Positions 43,260 through 54,682 of a DNA stretch of 64,000 nucleotides are shown here, in pieces. A model generated the notes under the pieces. That model saw only the letters and a list, made by a program, of their open reading frames with translations. It was not told the DNA's origin and did no database searches. The translations under genes were made by a program, and so were the position numbers. The stretch covers positions 24,599,290 to 24,663,289 of the forward strand of contig CM043705.1 of NCBI GenBank assembly GCA_023935145.1, written 5' to 3'. Source of the DNA: Bretschneidera sinensis. Its lineage: Eukaryota; Streptophyta; Magnoliopsida; Brassicales; Akaniaceae. The stretch's first letter is position 1, and each line of letters begins with the position of its first letter.

Positions 43260-45174
43260 TGTAATACTCGTATTTGTAAAGTAAGGGTAAAGAAGTACTT
43301 TAATAAATATGACATAGAGTTAAAATAATATATATATATATATATTTAAATGTGAAAGGTTAAACTTTTATAAAAAATAAAAAAATTCTAGAGTCGTCCA
43401 GAAGAAAGAAAAAAAAATTGGGACGTCCAGAAGGGAAAAAAAAAAGAGAAGCTGGCAACAAGTTTTCCAGGAGAATGCAACCTTGCTACATGTAAGGCAG
43501 CAAGGCTGCTGAGTTTGCAAGGAAAATTTGAGCTGCCGAGTTTTGCAACAAAAATTTTACTTATATATATATGTATAAAAAACAAAAAATTTACTTTATT
43601 ACTTACCAAATCCAGTTTGGTTTTTCTTCGATTACTCTATTTCTTTAAACACTTGGGGACCGAAAGAAAGGTTAAAAGAGTAAAATTTGAAGGGATTTAC
43701 GGGAGAATTTTATAGAGAGTCACGAGAAGTCATAAGAAAAAAAAACATAAGGTAATAATGTAATGTTTATTTTTGAATTTTTAGCATACATGAAAATTCC
43801 CGGAATTCAAAGTGGGAATTTTCAAAGGGTGTAAATTATGAAGAATTGAAGAATAAATTAGAAATTTAATATAAATATTATGTCAGGTGTTGATGATCAG
43901 CAATCGGAAGAAATTGCTGAGAGGAGTAGGCAAGGCAAGGAGGTGATCCACGGGTAGCTCTAAGTGCTACGCAATGAGTTTGATTTACTTTAAGTACTAT
44001 AGATAAAAAATGAAATATCTAGTGTTAATATTAAAATAAATTATTAGCTTAAGCTTTGGTGGTAGATAAAAAATTGATTGATAGGTATGATATGAATATT
44101 GGACATGTAGAAAATTATTATGTGAGAAGTAATATTATTAGAATAATGAGTTGATTTAATAATGATGGTGATAATTAAAATTTTTAACGAGTTATGGTTG
44201 ATAAATTGATGTGATATATGAGGAGAAGAAATTTATGAAATTTATCAAGTAGAAATTTGAGGAAAGACATGATAGTTAAATTAAATATATGAATTCATGT
44301 TGTTTTTATATTATTGTTCATATGTATATTTCATATCATTATTCATATACATGTATATAAAATAAAAGAATAGGGAGGGGGCCAGTCTAATTAAAAAACC
44401 ATGACAGCCGATATATGCTGGAAATAAAGGGAAACCGTGATAGCCAGTATATGCTGGAAATAAATGAATACCGTGACAGCCAGTATATATTGGAAAATGA
44501 AAGAACTGAGAGGGGGCCGGTCTAAGATAAAAACATGTCGACATGTGGGAAGACATTCCCTAATAATAATTTATGCATTGCATGTGTTTTACACGTTGAT
44601 TTTATTACTGAAGTGTTGTTGTTATTATACATTTTTTTTTTGTAGATGAATGAGTCTCACAAAGAGATAGTTATAGTGAGAAAGAAACATATAAGTATGA
44701 TAAGATAGGAACTATCAAAATGTTAGACTATATGCTATTATCCAGTCATATGAGATATAAATGATTAAATATTAAAGAGCTATTTATACAAATTGAATAC
44801 TTCTAGTAAATTTAATTCACTGAGCTTGTGAGCTCATCCTTCATTGTACAATGATTTCAGGTAGCAGGCAGGACAAATAGTTTGGTGGGTTGAGAGTCAG
44901 ACGAAATCATTTTCTGTAAGCCACATACGTGTCTACATCCTCAGACTAATGAGAAAATAAAATAAAAATTTATTTGTAAATATTCATGCATTTTGCGTTG
45001 TATATTATGTTTAAGTTAATATCAGACTGATGTACCTCCCTTTTTGAGGGTTGAAGATTAAAGTAAAAATTTATATTAGAATTATTTGTATTGTTGCATA
45101 TATGTGTCATGTTGGGATTTTCAAAATGTGATGACACGGTCTCGGGGGTGGCCAACCTGGGATGGGTCGTTAAA
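43260..45174. repeat. Solo LTR of a chromovirus-like gypsy element
   Basis: Begins TGTAATACTCGTATT and ends GGTCTCGGGGGTGGCCAACC then GGGATGGGTCGTTAAA. The TGTAATAC start and a GGGTCGTTACA-type end are common in plant Tekay/Del LTRs. Flanks GTAGG (43255-43259) and ATAGG (45175-45179) agree in four of five bases. It has no internal region, so it is probably the product of LTR-LTR recombination. A 36-bp repeat (ACCGTGACAGCCAGTATATG units) lies at 44397-44505. Confidence 0.7.
44397..44505. repeat. 36-bp x 3 tandem repeat inside the solo LTR
   Basis: Three units of the form ACCGTGATAGCCAGTATATG then CTGGAAATAAA with few substitutions. Confidence 0.85.
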
Positions 45175-45179
45175 ATAGG

Positions 45180-45766
45180 TTATGGCTCCCTAGCCAAACA
45201 ATCCACCTCAGATTAACGAGAGATTAGACTTCAACTAACAAAGATCTCAAACGAGGTTGAGGCTAAAAGCTCTCCCAGCCATATAATCCTACCTCGAATT
45301 AGTCAAGAATCACGACTTTAGTCTGACAATCCCTAACCATATAGGAACTATGACTTCAACAATATAGGAGTGCCTTAAGCATAGACTAAAGCTTCTAGAC
45401 ACTTAATTTCCACCCACATGGGACCAAGGCCTCCATGGCCACACAATCTCATTCTGGCAAAAAAGAAATCAAATACCTTGGTCATGAAGACTTCACCCCC
45501 AACCTAGCGAAAAGTATTGAGAGATTTGATAAGTGAAGCTTATGACCCTGAATAACTTTGGCCCTATAGTTCCCAACCAAAGCAAAACTACGATTTACAA
45601 ACCTAAAGAGAAACTAAAGCCCTAATTATTCTTCAACTAATACAGGGTCTAAGTCCCAATCTAACAAATCTCAAAGGAATAACTGATCATCCCCTTCTAG
45701 CTTAGGGGGATGCCAAAGTTTGCACCTTACAATCACACCTAATGGAGCAGTGGCCTCGATCAAATA
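45180..45766. repeat. Degenerate repeat field, 3' region of element 2 (part 2)
   Basis: Same kind of text as 42120-43259 (for example AGGAACTATGACTTC and TCACGACTTTAGTC). No gene. Confidence 0.55.
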
Positions 45767-45771
45767 GTTCC
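45767..45771. other. Target-site duplication GTTCC, left copy
   Basis: Repeated at 46998-47002. Confidence 0.85.
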
Positions 45772-46997
45772 TGATAAGTGCTTAAATATTCATTTCCTTA
45801 ATTTACATTTGCTAAGCTCTTTGTTTACGTATTTTATTCTATTTTACTTCATTTTTGTGTTTTCTATGATTTTATAGGTTCTTGGAGAGAAAAGTGGCAT
45901 TTTGGAACTCAAAAAAAGAAATCTGGAAGACCTAGAAGCAGCCAAGTGCGATCAAGCGCACAAGCACTCGTGTGCACACATATAGGCTTGATCGCAACCC
46001 TGCTCTCCAGCGCAAGATCATGGGATCGAGCGCACACGGGCAGTAAAACGGCAGAGCCAGTTTTGGAAAGAAGAGTCCGGGTCTTGTTTTGGAAATTAGG
46101 GTTTCGAGGTGTCCTTAGAACTTTATAAATAAGCTTGTAAAACACAGAAACAAGACTTTTAAACTTCTTTTTAGTTTTAGTTTTTGGAGATTCCGAGGAG
46201 AGTTTCTTCTTTCCTTTATTTTATTTTATGAAGATGTTTAGCATCACAATCATGTGTAACTAACTTCTTAGTAAGGGCTAGGTTAAAGCCCTAATTATGT
46301 TTACTAAATAATTCAGTATTTGCGCCTTTGTGATATTTATGCTGTGATTCTTAACTTTATTAATTTCTGTTTTTATTTAAATTCCTCATATGTGTTTGCC
46401 TGATCAACATATGCATGTGGTATGGATTAGTTAGTTGAATCAACTTGGATGACTAAGTCCTGGGTTTAACAATAGTAACAAAAGAAATCTACGCTGGATT
46501 CTTGGGTTAATCAACATGGGAAACTGAGAGTATACATTATGCCCTAGGTCTCGTGTAGTTGTCGATTTCCATAGATCTAATGCTGTCTTAAGGAATAACT
46601 CAGTATACACCATGCTGAATCCCTTAAGAAAGAAAAAAGTTAGAGTATATAGAAACAACTCAGTATACACCATGCTGAATCCCTTAAGAGAGAAAAGAGT
46701 TAGAGTATATACCATGCTTAACTCGATACTTAGGGAAATCAATAGCTTAAGAAGTGGACCATGCCCTTAGGTTGACAAACATTAGGTATTCATAGTGTGA
46801 GTAAAACATTGGCATATTGTTTTATTGTGGTATTATTTCTATCATTTCATATTACAAAACTGATTCTAAAGAGAAATTCACCAATCCATGTGGAGATGAT
46901 CTCGCATTTGCACACTATACTGCTGTTGACCTTGTGCACTTGCAAGTAAAACTGTTCAAATATTTGCTTATTAAATTGAGTATTTATTAGCACAACA
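45772..46997 (+). repeat. Solo LTR related to the nested Athila-like element
   Basis: 1226 bp, TGATAAGTGC to AGCACAACA, clearly similar along its length to the LTRs at 25564 and 29472 but more diverged. A perfect GTTCC duplication flanks it and no internal region is present. A block near 46605-46700 (CAGTATACACCATGCTGAAT) is duplicated in tandem. Confidence 0.92.
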
Positions 46998-47858
46998 GTT
47001 CCCATTGAAGTAGAACTACAACCCCGATCCTCACAGTCTACTCGAGCATAAGAGGAACTATGATCCGACCACACTTCCACCAGGGCACGATTCGAAGACC
47101 AAACTAATTGGAACCCTCAAGGGAAGCAAGGATCGATGACGAAACACCTCAAACAAGATACTTAGTAGTGACTCCAACTATACAGTTCCCTCGAAAGTAG
47201 AACTATGACCCCAAGCCTCATAGTCTACTTAAGAAAAAAAAAACTACGGCCCTAGACACACTTCTACCAAAGCATGGCTCGAAGGCAAAACATACCAAAA
47301 TACCTAAGAGAATGATGAACCAACAGGACATCTCTTGCAAAAGTGAGACCATGACTTCGGTCATATGGTCCCCGCCTATGCATAATTAAAGTCTCTTAGA
47401 CTGTGCCATTCCATCTAGGTTAAAATAGGAATCTAGACCTCAATCATAAAGCTCCCTTATAAAGATCACCAAAAGTGATTGAAGATTTCACTCCACAATT
47501 CTCACTAGCATGGAAAAACGACCTTAACAATACGGTTCCCACTAAAGCTGGACTGTGGCTCACAGTTCGCTGCAGCAAAATAAGAACTACAACCTCAGTC
47601 AAGTTTCTACTAAGTCAAAATCTGAGTATTGGGCCAACCAAAGCTTTTGAAGGAAAGGAGGACAAGACGCAAAAACGCCTCAACATAAATTCCTAGTCGA
47701 GCAACTTGGGTTCAAATAGTAAAAAATCAAAAGACATGACCAACCTATCAGTGTAATCTCATTCCGAGCCAACAACTCCGGACATAAAATGCATTGAGTA
47801 TATGGTCCACTTCAGAGTAAACTCCCAATCAAAAGCCCTAATCTTAATTCATCACAAG
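46998..47858. repeat. Degenerate ~185-bp tandem repeat, 3' region of element 2 (part 3)
   Basis: GTAGAACTACAACCCC (47013) and GTAGAACTATGACCCC (47198), and the pair CACACTTCCACCAGG and CACACTTCTACCAAAG (about 47070 and 47258), recur at a spacing of about 185-188 bp with matching text between. Confidence 0.7.
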
Positions 47859-48546
47859 CGATGTGACTAGAATAATACAGCCGAAGGACAACGCGATACG
47901 TGGCAATACAATAACTCTCGAGCACGGAAATGACCCAGATTAGCTGTTGAGGATGTACTTCCTGACACGAAGATGAGATAACTAAGAAAATGACCATACC
48001 ACAAAGTACACATAGTCGCCCATTGTAAGGCTCGAGGCACTGAGACCTCAGTCTAATAGTGTTCTATCCTAAGAATTTCGCAGTATGTGATGCATATATA
48101 AAGAGATCATAATCTTTGAAGAATATATAGAAGAACACACAGACAGACACTCACACAGTAAATAGAGATATACACAAAAAAAGATAGAGCCCTTAGAACA
48201 CAACAAACCAAGAAAAGGTAGAAAACAAAGAAAGAATAATAAGTATAGGGAGAAATGATATGCGGGACAAAGAGAGCTTATCTGGTTCTCTTCTACTCCC
48301 AAACATCCCTTAAACTTTTAAAACTCTATCATTTCTGCTCATAAATAGTGTTCGTTGACTTAAGCGTCAGAGGATCCTCCCCAGAGTATACAAACTTCAG
48401 AAGACTTCTTTTGTAGATTCCATCCACTATCAACTCGAGGAAACTCTTCTACCTGAAGTTCCCCTCTTGGGAACGAATCTTCAAGCAAACTCGATTGAGG
48501 GCCTCTGAAGAAAAAACATCATCGTTCACTTTTTTTGGCATAAACA
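47859..48546 (+). repeat. 3' LTR of Tat-type element 2
   Basis: 688 bp, starting CGATGTGACT (first base mutated from T) and ending GGCATAAACA. TATA-like CATATATAAAG at 48093-48103. Followed by CATCT (48547-48551). Confidence 0.9.
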
Positions 48547-48551
48547 CATCT
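48547..48551. other. Target-site duplication CATCT, right copy
   Basis: Matches 37759-37763. Confidence 0.82.
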
Positions 48552-50340
48552 AATGCTTATAATTTTTTTTTTCTTTAAAAAAAGACTCATACAGATAAAG
48601 ATTTATAAGGGTGTGTTTGGTGGACAAGATATCTTTATTATATTAGTATGTTTGATGCACACACTAGATGAAAAGGAAGGTGAGATGAAAGGGTGATTCT
48701 CATCTAGTAATGATAAGATAAAGTCAGTCGGCTTTGAGGTAAAATGAGACATCAATTCTTCTACTTATCTATATCATTATATCTTTCCTCTCATCTTATC
48801 TATCAATTGCACTCTTAATGTCATTAGCTAGCTCATAATTTAAAAAGAATTAGGCGAAACTCATAATCAATTTCCTTTAGAATACTACTAGGTTAGCATT
48901 CTAACAAGCACCACACACACAAATGTTGATGAATTTCTCTTAATTTAAGAAAAAAAATATATCTTTGTTTTTGTATCCATTAAAAAAATTAGTGTCTTTT
49001 CACACCTCTTAAGACCGTGATAATTTAACAAATTACTATTTTTTTAAGAACACACATAAAGAAGAGAGAGAAAAATGAAGGAGTCAGTTAGTACACTAAT
49101 TAGGAGGGAATGAGAGACATTACTATATTAAAGAAAGAAATACAGTACGAGATTAATGAGATAATCTAGCCAATTAAGAGTTTAATAATTTGTTTCAAAT
49201 TAAGTTAGTACTTTATCCCTCAATTAAAAAAAGAAACTAAGAAAGAAAGTTGAAAATAGGGCTATATATCTTTTAAGAAATTAAATTACTGATGAAAACA
49301 ATTAAGTTGCAAGATGGAAATTAACATTTATAATTCTGGAATATATCACTTCCCTATGAATATAATAATAAATCAGAAGACAAAAATACTGTCTTGTCAT
49401 TGTCATAGTAAGTACCCACCATCCTCTAGCAATTTAGAGAAATATAGCACTCCATCAATTTGAACGACAAAATTAATTAAAAGGGGAAAAATTGAGAGAA
49501 AAAAGAAATAAAAGAAAATTTAAAGTCAGACAGCTGGTCGTGCGTGTATTGGATCGTACTGAGAAAGGGTATAGAAACTTGAAAGTAGCTAGGGGGATAG
49601 GAAAGCTAAAAATAATAAGGTAATGATGAAAAGAATGGCATTGAAAGACAAGAATTGTGTTGTTTTGAATAAATACCCATTTTGTCTTGTTGTGTGTGTA
49701 CAATACTACTCTACAGTCTACATGTTTGTTTGACCAAAGGAAGGAAGCAACTGGTGGTAGCAGGTAACACGTAACAACAAAAATATAATACTCTTCATGA
49801 CTTATATTTTATTTCGAGATGTTCTATATTAATTTGTTTATCTTAAAAGTTAATGTTTAATTTTAGTTTAATTTTTTAAATTACTTTTAAGTTTTTAGAA
49901 TACTCTACTTAAGTTATAATTTAATAAATTATAATATTAATTATTATATTTCTTTATATATTTGAGGTTTTTACACATACCAACATATAAAAGACGGAGA
50001 AAATAGTACAATTATAAATAAAGCTTGTTGAACTAATTAATAAATAGACAATGATTGATCACTTAGAAAATGAAAGTCATTAATTACGAGTTTTGTTAAT
50101 TTTTAAGTATTTAAAAGAGATATGTTTGAACATTTACTTAAATACTATTTAAATAATTAAAATTTAAAATTTTTAGAGCTTTATAAACAACTACCAAAAC
50201 CTTAATTAGTAGGGTAGTAGGAGTACACGTTCTTTGGGTACAGGCGGTTTGGGTTTACTATATATCTTTTAGTCTTAAAATGCCATTTTGCATAAGTTAA
50301 TTTTAGGAAGAAATATTTAAGTGTAGAATTAGCGAATGAG
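48552..50340. other. Host intergenic DNA upstream of MIR166
   Basis: AT-rich and without recognisable coding sequence or transposon termini. Probably contains the distal promoter of the MIR166 cluster, but I see no specific element I can name. Confidence 0.5.
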
Positions 50341-50348
50341 CTGGAGTG

Positions 50349-50377
50349 TATATATATATATATATATATATATAAAG
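50349..50377 (+). promoter_or_regulatory. (TA)n tract ending in a TATA-like box upstream of MIR166
   Basis: Alternating TA runs into TATATAAAGGG about 75 nt upstream of the first star strand. Plant MIR genes are transcribed by RNA polymerase II and usually have TATA boxes. That this one is used is inference from position. Confidence 0.45.
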
Positions 50378-50436
50378 GGTAGTATATGTTGGGGTTAGGG
50401 TTCTATATATGAAGAAGATAGGTAGGGGAAAAGAGG

Positions 50437-50600
50437 TGTGTTGAGGAGAATGTTGGCTGGCTCGAGGCTTAAAACAAAGAGGTTCTGTTTATCTGAAAAA
50501 AATAAAAACAAAGAGGTTCTGGTTCTGGAGAAAGAAATTAAGAAAGAATAGTCTATGCATGAAGGCTTCGGACCAGGCTTCATTCCCCTCAAAACATGCA
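50437..50600 (+). ncRNA. MIR166: MIR166 precursor hairpin 1
   Basis: The 3' arm carries the miR166 mature sequence at 50568-50588 (begins TCGGACCAGGCTTCATTC). The 5' arm carries the star at 50447-50467 (AGAATGTTGGCTGGCTCGAG core). They are separated by a 100-nt loop region. Below the duplex TGTTGAGGAGAATG pairs with CATTCCCCTCAAAACA, extending the stem. miR166 is loaded on AGO10 or AGO1 and directs cleavage of HD-ZIP III mRNAs, which set leaf polarity, meristem and vascular pattern. The star has two changes from the common form (first base and a T-to-G), so this copy may be slightly diverged, but the mature strand is canonical. Confidence 0.93.
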
Positions 50601-50649
50601 TATAAATGTAGTAATCATATATTCAATCTCCTTATATATAAGGAATTCG

Positions 50650-50800
50650 TGAGGGTTAGGTTGAGAGGAATGTTGTCTGGCTCGAGGTCATAGAGTTTTT
50701 GTCTGTTTTCTGGGAGATCAATATTTCTTGATACCCTGAAAATTCAGTGAATTCTAAATGACTCTCGGACCAGGCTTCATTCCCCCCACCCATCCTTTGC
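50650..50800 (+). ncRNA. MIR166: MIR166 precursor hairpin 2
   Basis: The mature miR166 is at 50765-50785 and its canonical star (GGAATGTTGTCTGGCTCGAG start) is at 50667-50687, with a 77-nt loop region. The duplex shows the usual mismatches of miR166 (two adjacent near the centre of the star's 5' half and one A-C), with 2-nt 3' overhangs. The two mature copies lie 197 nt apart on the same strand with no promoter-like sequence between, so one primary transcript probably carries both. Tandem MIR166 precursors on one transcript are known in legumes. Confidence 0.95.
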
Positions 50801-53462
50801 TACAACTTTCATGTTTCAATCAACAGGTAATTTCTAAGGTAATTAAACTTTAACTTCCCTTTTCATTTCTTCTTTTTTTGGGTAAAAAAATTCCCTTTTC
50901 ATTTTAGCACTGTGTGATTGTATATATATACAGCAGCGTTAATTTTGGTAAGAATTCACGTTATTCTTTTTAGCTAGTACTGCCAAAATTTTTGCATAGA
51001 TATATTTTTTACCAGCTATTTGTTCTTCTACTAAGTATAAAGTTCATCAAGTATTGTTTTATGCATGTTAAATGCTTCAATTCTAAGACGGGTTTGATTT
51101 GATTTTCTTAAATTCAGGTTAATTTCCTTCTGATACGGTAAGCTTGTCCATCTCTTTCCTCTACCGTGAATGGCATGCAAAAGTAACACAAAATCCCACA
51201 ATCAGTCATCAGCTACTTGACACAATAGAGCTGCTTGCTTCGGATGTTCTTCACTACTATTATTTCTTTTCTTTTCCTTTTTACTTCTTGTTTTTTCACT
51301 TCAAATGTTCTTCTTCAAGTATACAGTACACATCTAATATTTAATTAATCACATCAAAATAATAATTATATATATATATAAAAAAAGGGATTGATTTTCT
51401 AAATTTAACACAGAAATCATTTGTCAATTGTCATGATGAGTAGCTAGCTCGAATGTTCATATCACGTGGACAAGATGTCGTTGAAGCCTATCAGATGTCA
51501 AATTCTTTCCTCTATATATAATATAGAGCTTAACTTTATCCATGTATAGGGTTTCTTTTTTCACACAGAGTAAAAACCATACCCTTAAAACTAATACTTA
51601 TTTAGGTGATAGATAACAACGTTTAACGTTAATGGGTAAAGTTTCATTCTCTATAAAACCTTCTACTAATTAATCATTCCCATTTATTTAACTTTTTATT
51701 ATATTGTGCCATTTGCATTTATTAAAGAGAAGAGAGAGACGTATTCATGCATGTTCTCCAAAATAGGTGATGTGGGATATTTATAAGCACTTAGGCAGCT
51801 AGCACTGAAACGTAACTGTTGAATTTATTATGATTTGTTGTTTTGTAGTGAAAATGCAAAACAATGAAGGTGGAAGAGTGAATGAAGAGATTCCTTTATT
51901 AGGTAGAGAATTAGAGATAACGTGAAAACAAAGGCCGCGAGTTTCTCGGTCACAACCTAGATCTTCTCTTGTTCATTGGATATGTTGAAAGATGATATCT
52001 GCAAGCTAAAGCTAAACCTTGACAGAGAATCAATTAAATAAGGCTTTTGAAAACTCAAAAATTACTCAGATCATATCTTTTAATTTGCCTTTTTAATTAA
52101 AAGAAAAGTTCAACATCAAATTCTGGACACTAAATTATGACGACTATCCGACCATATAATATTTTTGGGAAATGAAACAAACAAACACAAAATTAATGCA
52201 TTTCTGTTGATAGCTTCGATCATCATATATATATATATCATGCACTGCTTTTCCATACACTTGTGTAAATTAAATAAAACTATAATTGCTAATGTCGTTT
52301 CTCAAATCTTTGTAAAATTTTAAGGAAAATATTTTAGTAATTAAAGCTTGAGCTTCCATTAGTTGGTGCTCACCAAATTGCTACTCAAATTTTAATGTAA
52401 TTTTTTTTCTTCTTTTTCCCCTTGTAATGTACTGTATACGATACTAGTAGATATCATGAGTAACTCGTTAAGATGATCAAGGGAAAAAAATGCTGATGAA
52501 GTATTGTATATGTTTAAGAGAAATTATATGAATACTTTTTTTAAGCTGATATGTGTCATCAGTCTTATCTTTTCTCTTCTTAGCTAGTGTGTGCACATGT
52601 TTATGCAAAAAAAAAAAAAAAAAATCAAGTATTATATGTTAGAATTATTCTATAACGTTGGTTTACATTAATTTGGGCTTATTGGATTTTGTCATAACAC
52701 AAACTAAATATTGGTTTATTAAGGGAGACATAAAATGAGCTCAATAGAGCAACTTATTTACAGTGAGCTTCATACTCTAATATGTTTAATATGGACTAGT
52801 TAGTGTACGTCATAGTTGATATTTGGACCTTTGATGGGCGGGCCATTGTATTATTATATAATGAATAAGTTAGGTTTCCCCCCATTCTCAATCCTAAGAA
52901 CAAATTAGGAAAGGCTTGTCCCATTGAGAGCTAGGGTGCTAAAAGAGAACCAATAAGGTAAAGTACTTTTTGCTTACCTAAGAATTGATTCATAGGCTTT
53001 ATCAAAGATTTTGCTGCATCATCAATCATAGATCTTAAGCAAGGTACATGTTCTTTCTATATATTTGATATTATATGTTCTTTAGTCTATGGTAATTCAA
53101 TGGGATAAAGAATGTTTAATTTGAAATCCTACTTGTCATATAATAGCCACTATAGATTGGGTTTTGAATCCTAGTTAAGGCTCAACTAATTGATTGAGTA
53201 AAGTATGAACCCTATTTGAGGCTTAATTAATTGATTGAATAAAGTTTGATAGAAAGTATGCTAGGGTTTTTAATTCTAGCACTAAAGTTAATATGCTTGA
53301 TTAATTCATATGATGGTTAATGCTAATATAAAGATTAATTTGCATATTCATATGAATTTCTTCAATTAATGTTTGTAGAAACATGTTTTAAGTATTTTTG
53401 TTTGTGTTGATTCAATTGATATATTTTTAGTTAATTTCTGGATTAAGGTTATTTGGTTGAAT
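50801..53462. other. Host intergenic DNA downstream of MIR166
   Basis: No coding sequence recognised. The 3' part of the MIR166 primary transcript should lie in its first part. A TGTTAGAATTATTC start at about 52638, followed by text that could be an old LTR or small retroelement, could not be bounded. A poly-A run is at about 52609. Confidence 0.5.
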
Positions 53463-53480
53463 CACTACAAAAAAATTGAC
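53463..53480. repeat. CACTA terminal inverted repeat, left copy
   Basis: CACTACAAAAAAATTGAC. The preceding AAT (53460-53462) would be the 3-bp target copy, but no partner is available. Confidence 0.85.
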
Positions 53481-53482
53481 AT

Positions 53483-53935
53483 TTACCGATGGTTAGAAAC
53501 CGTCGGAACAGACACAAAAATCGTCGGTATACCCTAAAAGGGATTATACTGACGGTTTTGAGAAGCGTTTCAAGAAACAACGTAGCTATAGGGATATACC
53601 GGCAATCAAAACACTATCGGTATAGCACTGAGAGCTTTACGAACGGTTTCCAAAATCGTCGGTATAGGTGGTGCATCTATACCGACGGTTCCATTACCGT
53701 CACTATAAGCAGGTTTTACTAACGAATATAAACTGTTAGTATAGACTGTAACCTATGCCGATGGTTTTATTACCGTCACTATAGGGGATTTTACTGACAA
53801 AAAAATCATCAGTATAGACCATAACCTGTACCGACGGTGCTATAACTGTCACTATAGGTAGGTTTTACTGATGAATAAAAATCGCCAGTATAGACCTTAA
53901 ACCTATATCGACGGTTCTATAACCGTCACCATGGG
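53483..53935. repeat. Subterminal repeat type I (ACCGACGGTT motif)
   Basis: Units of about 85 bp, each with ACCGACGGTT, ATTACCGTCACTATAGG and TTTTACTGA. The motif appears in both orientations (AACCGTCGG). In CACTA elements such subterminal repeats bind the TNPA-like protein. Confidence 0.85.
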
Positions 53936-53944
53936 TAGTTGTAC

Positions 53945-54497
53945 TGAATGGTTCAGTCGACGATTCATATAGTCAACTAAATGAAACCATTCAGTCGATT
54001 GGATAATATTCAGTCGACTAAACCATAACATTCAGTTGACTGGATTGAATTCAGTCGACTGAATGGAACCATTCAGTCAACTGAACTATATTTAGTCAAC
54101 TAAATCATATCATTCAGTTGACTGAACTACATTCCATTTAGTCGATTGGACTATATTTAGTCAACTAAATTATATCATTCAGTTGATTGAATTGCATGCA
54201 GTCGACTGAATGAAACTTCAGTTGACTGGACTATATTCAGTCGACTAAATCATATCATTCAGTTGATTGAGCTGCATTCAGTCAACTGAATGAAACCATT
54301 CAGTCGATTGGACTATGTTCAATCGACTAAATCATATAATTCAATTGACTGAACTGCATTCAGTCGACTGAATGAAACCATTCAGTCGATTGAACTATAT
54401 TCATTCGATTAAATCTTTTCATTCAATCGACTGAACTGCATTCATTCGACTGAATGAAACCGTTCAATCGACTGGACTATATTTAGTCAATTCAGTT

Positions 54498-54500
<3 letters not shown>
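53945..54500. repeat. Subterminal repeat type II (CAGTCGACTGA motif)
   Basis: More than twenty copies of CAGTCGACTGAA or its variants (T/C and A/G changes), many lying in the palindrome TTCAGTCGACTGAA. Spacing is about 15-45 bp. Confidence 0.9.

Positions 54501-54555
<55 letters not shown>
54500..54555. repeat. (TA)n microsatellite
   Basis: Continuous TA dinucleotides between subterminal repeats and the transposon interior. Confidence 0.95.
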
Positions 54556-54557
<2 letters not shown>

Positions 54558-54682
54558 CATTCTTCTAAATATACTATGTTAATCAAAAGATGAAATCTCA
54601 CATATATAGTCATTCATCTTAAATATATATTCTAACATTAACATATTATAGAGAAAATCTTTGAATTTGAAAAAAAAAATAT

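Larger units (their letters stand above)
37764..48546 (+). mobile_element. Tat-type element 2, no recognisable pol, with two nested solo LTRs
   Basis: LTRs of 700 and 688 bp and a CATCT duplication bound about 10.8 kb, of which about 3.1 kb are later solo LTRs. After the primer-binding site come a gag-like leader ORF and then an antisense accessory ORF. No protease, RT or integrase motif was seen. The 3' region is a diverged tandem-repeat field. It is probably non-autonomous and decayed. Confidence 0.87.
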
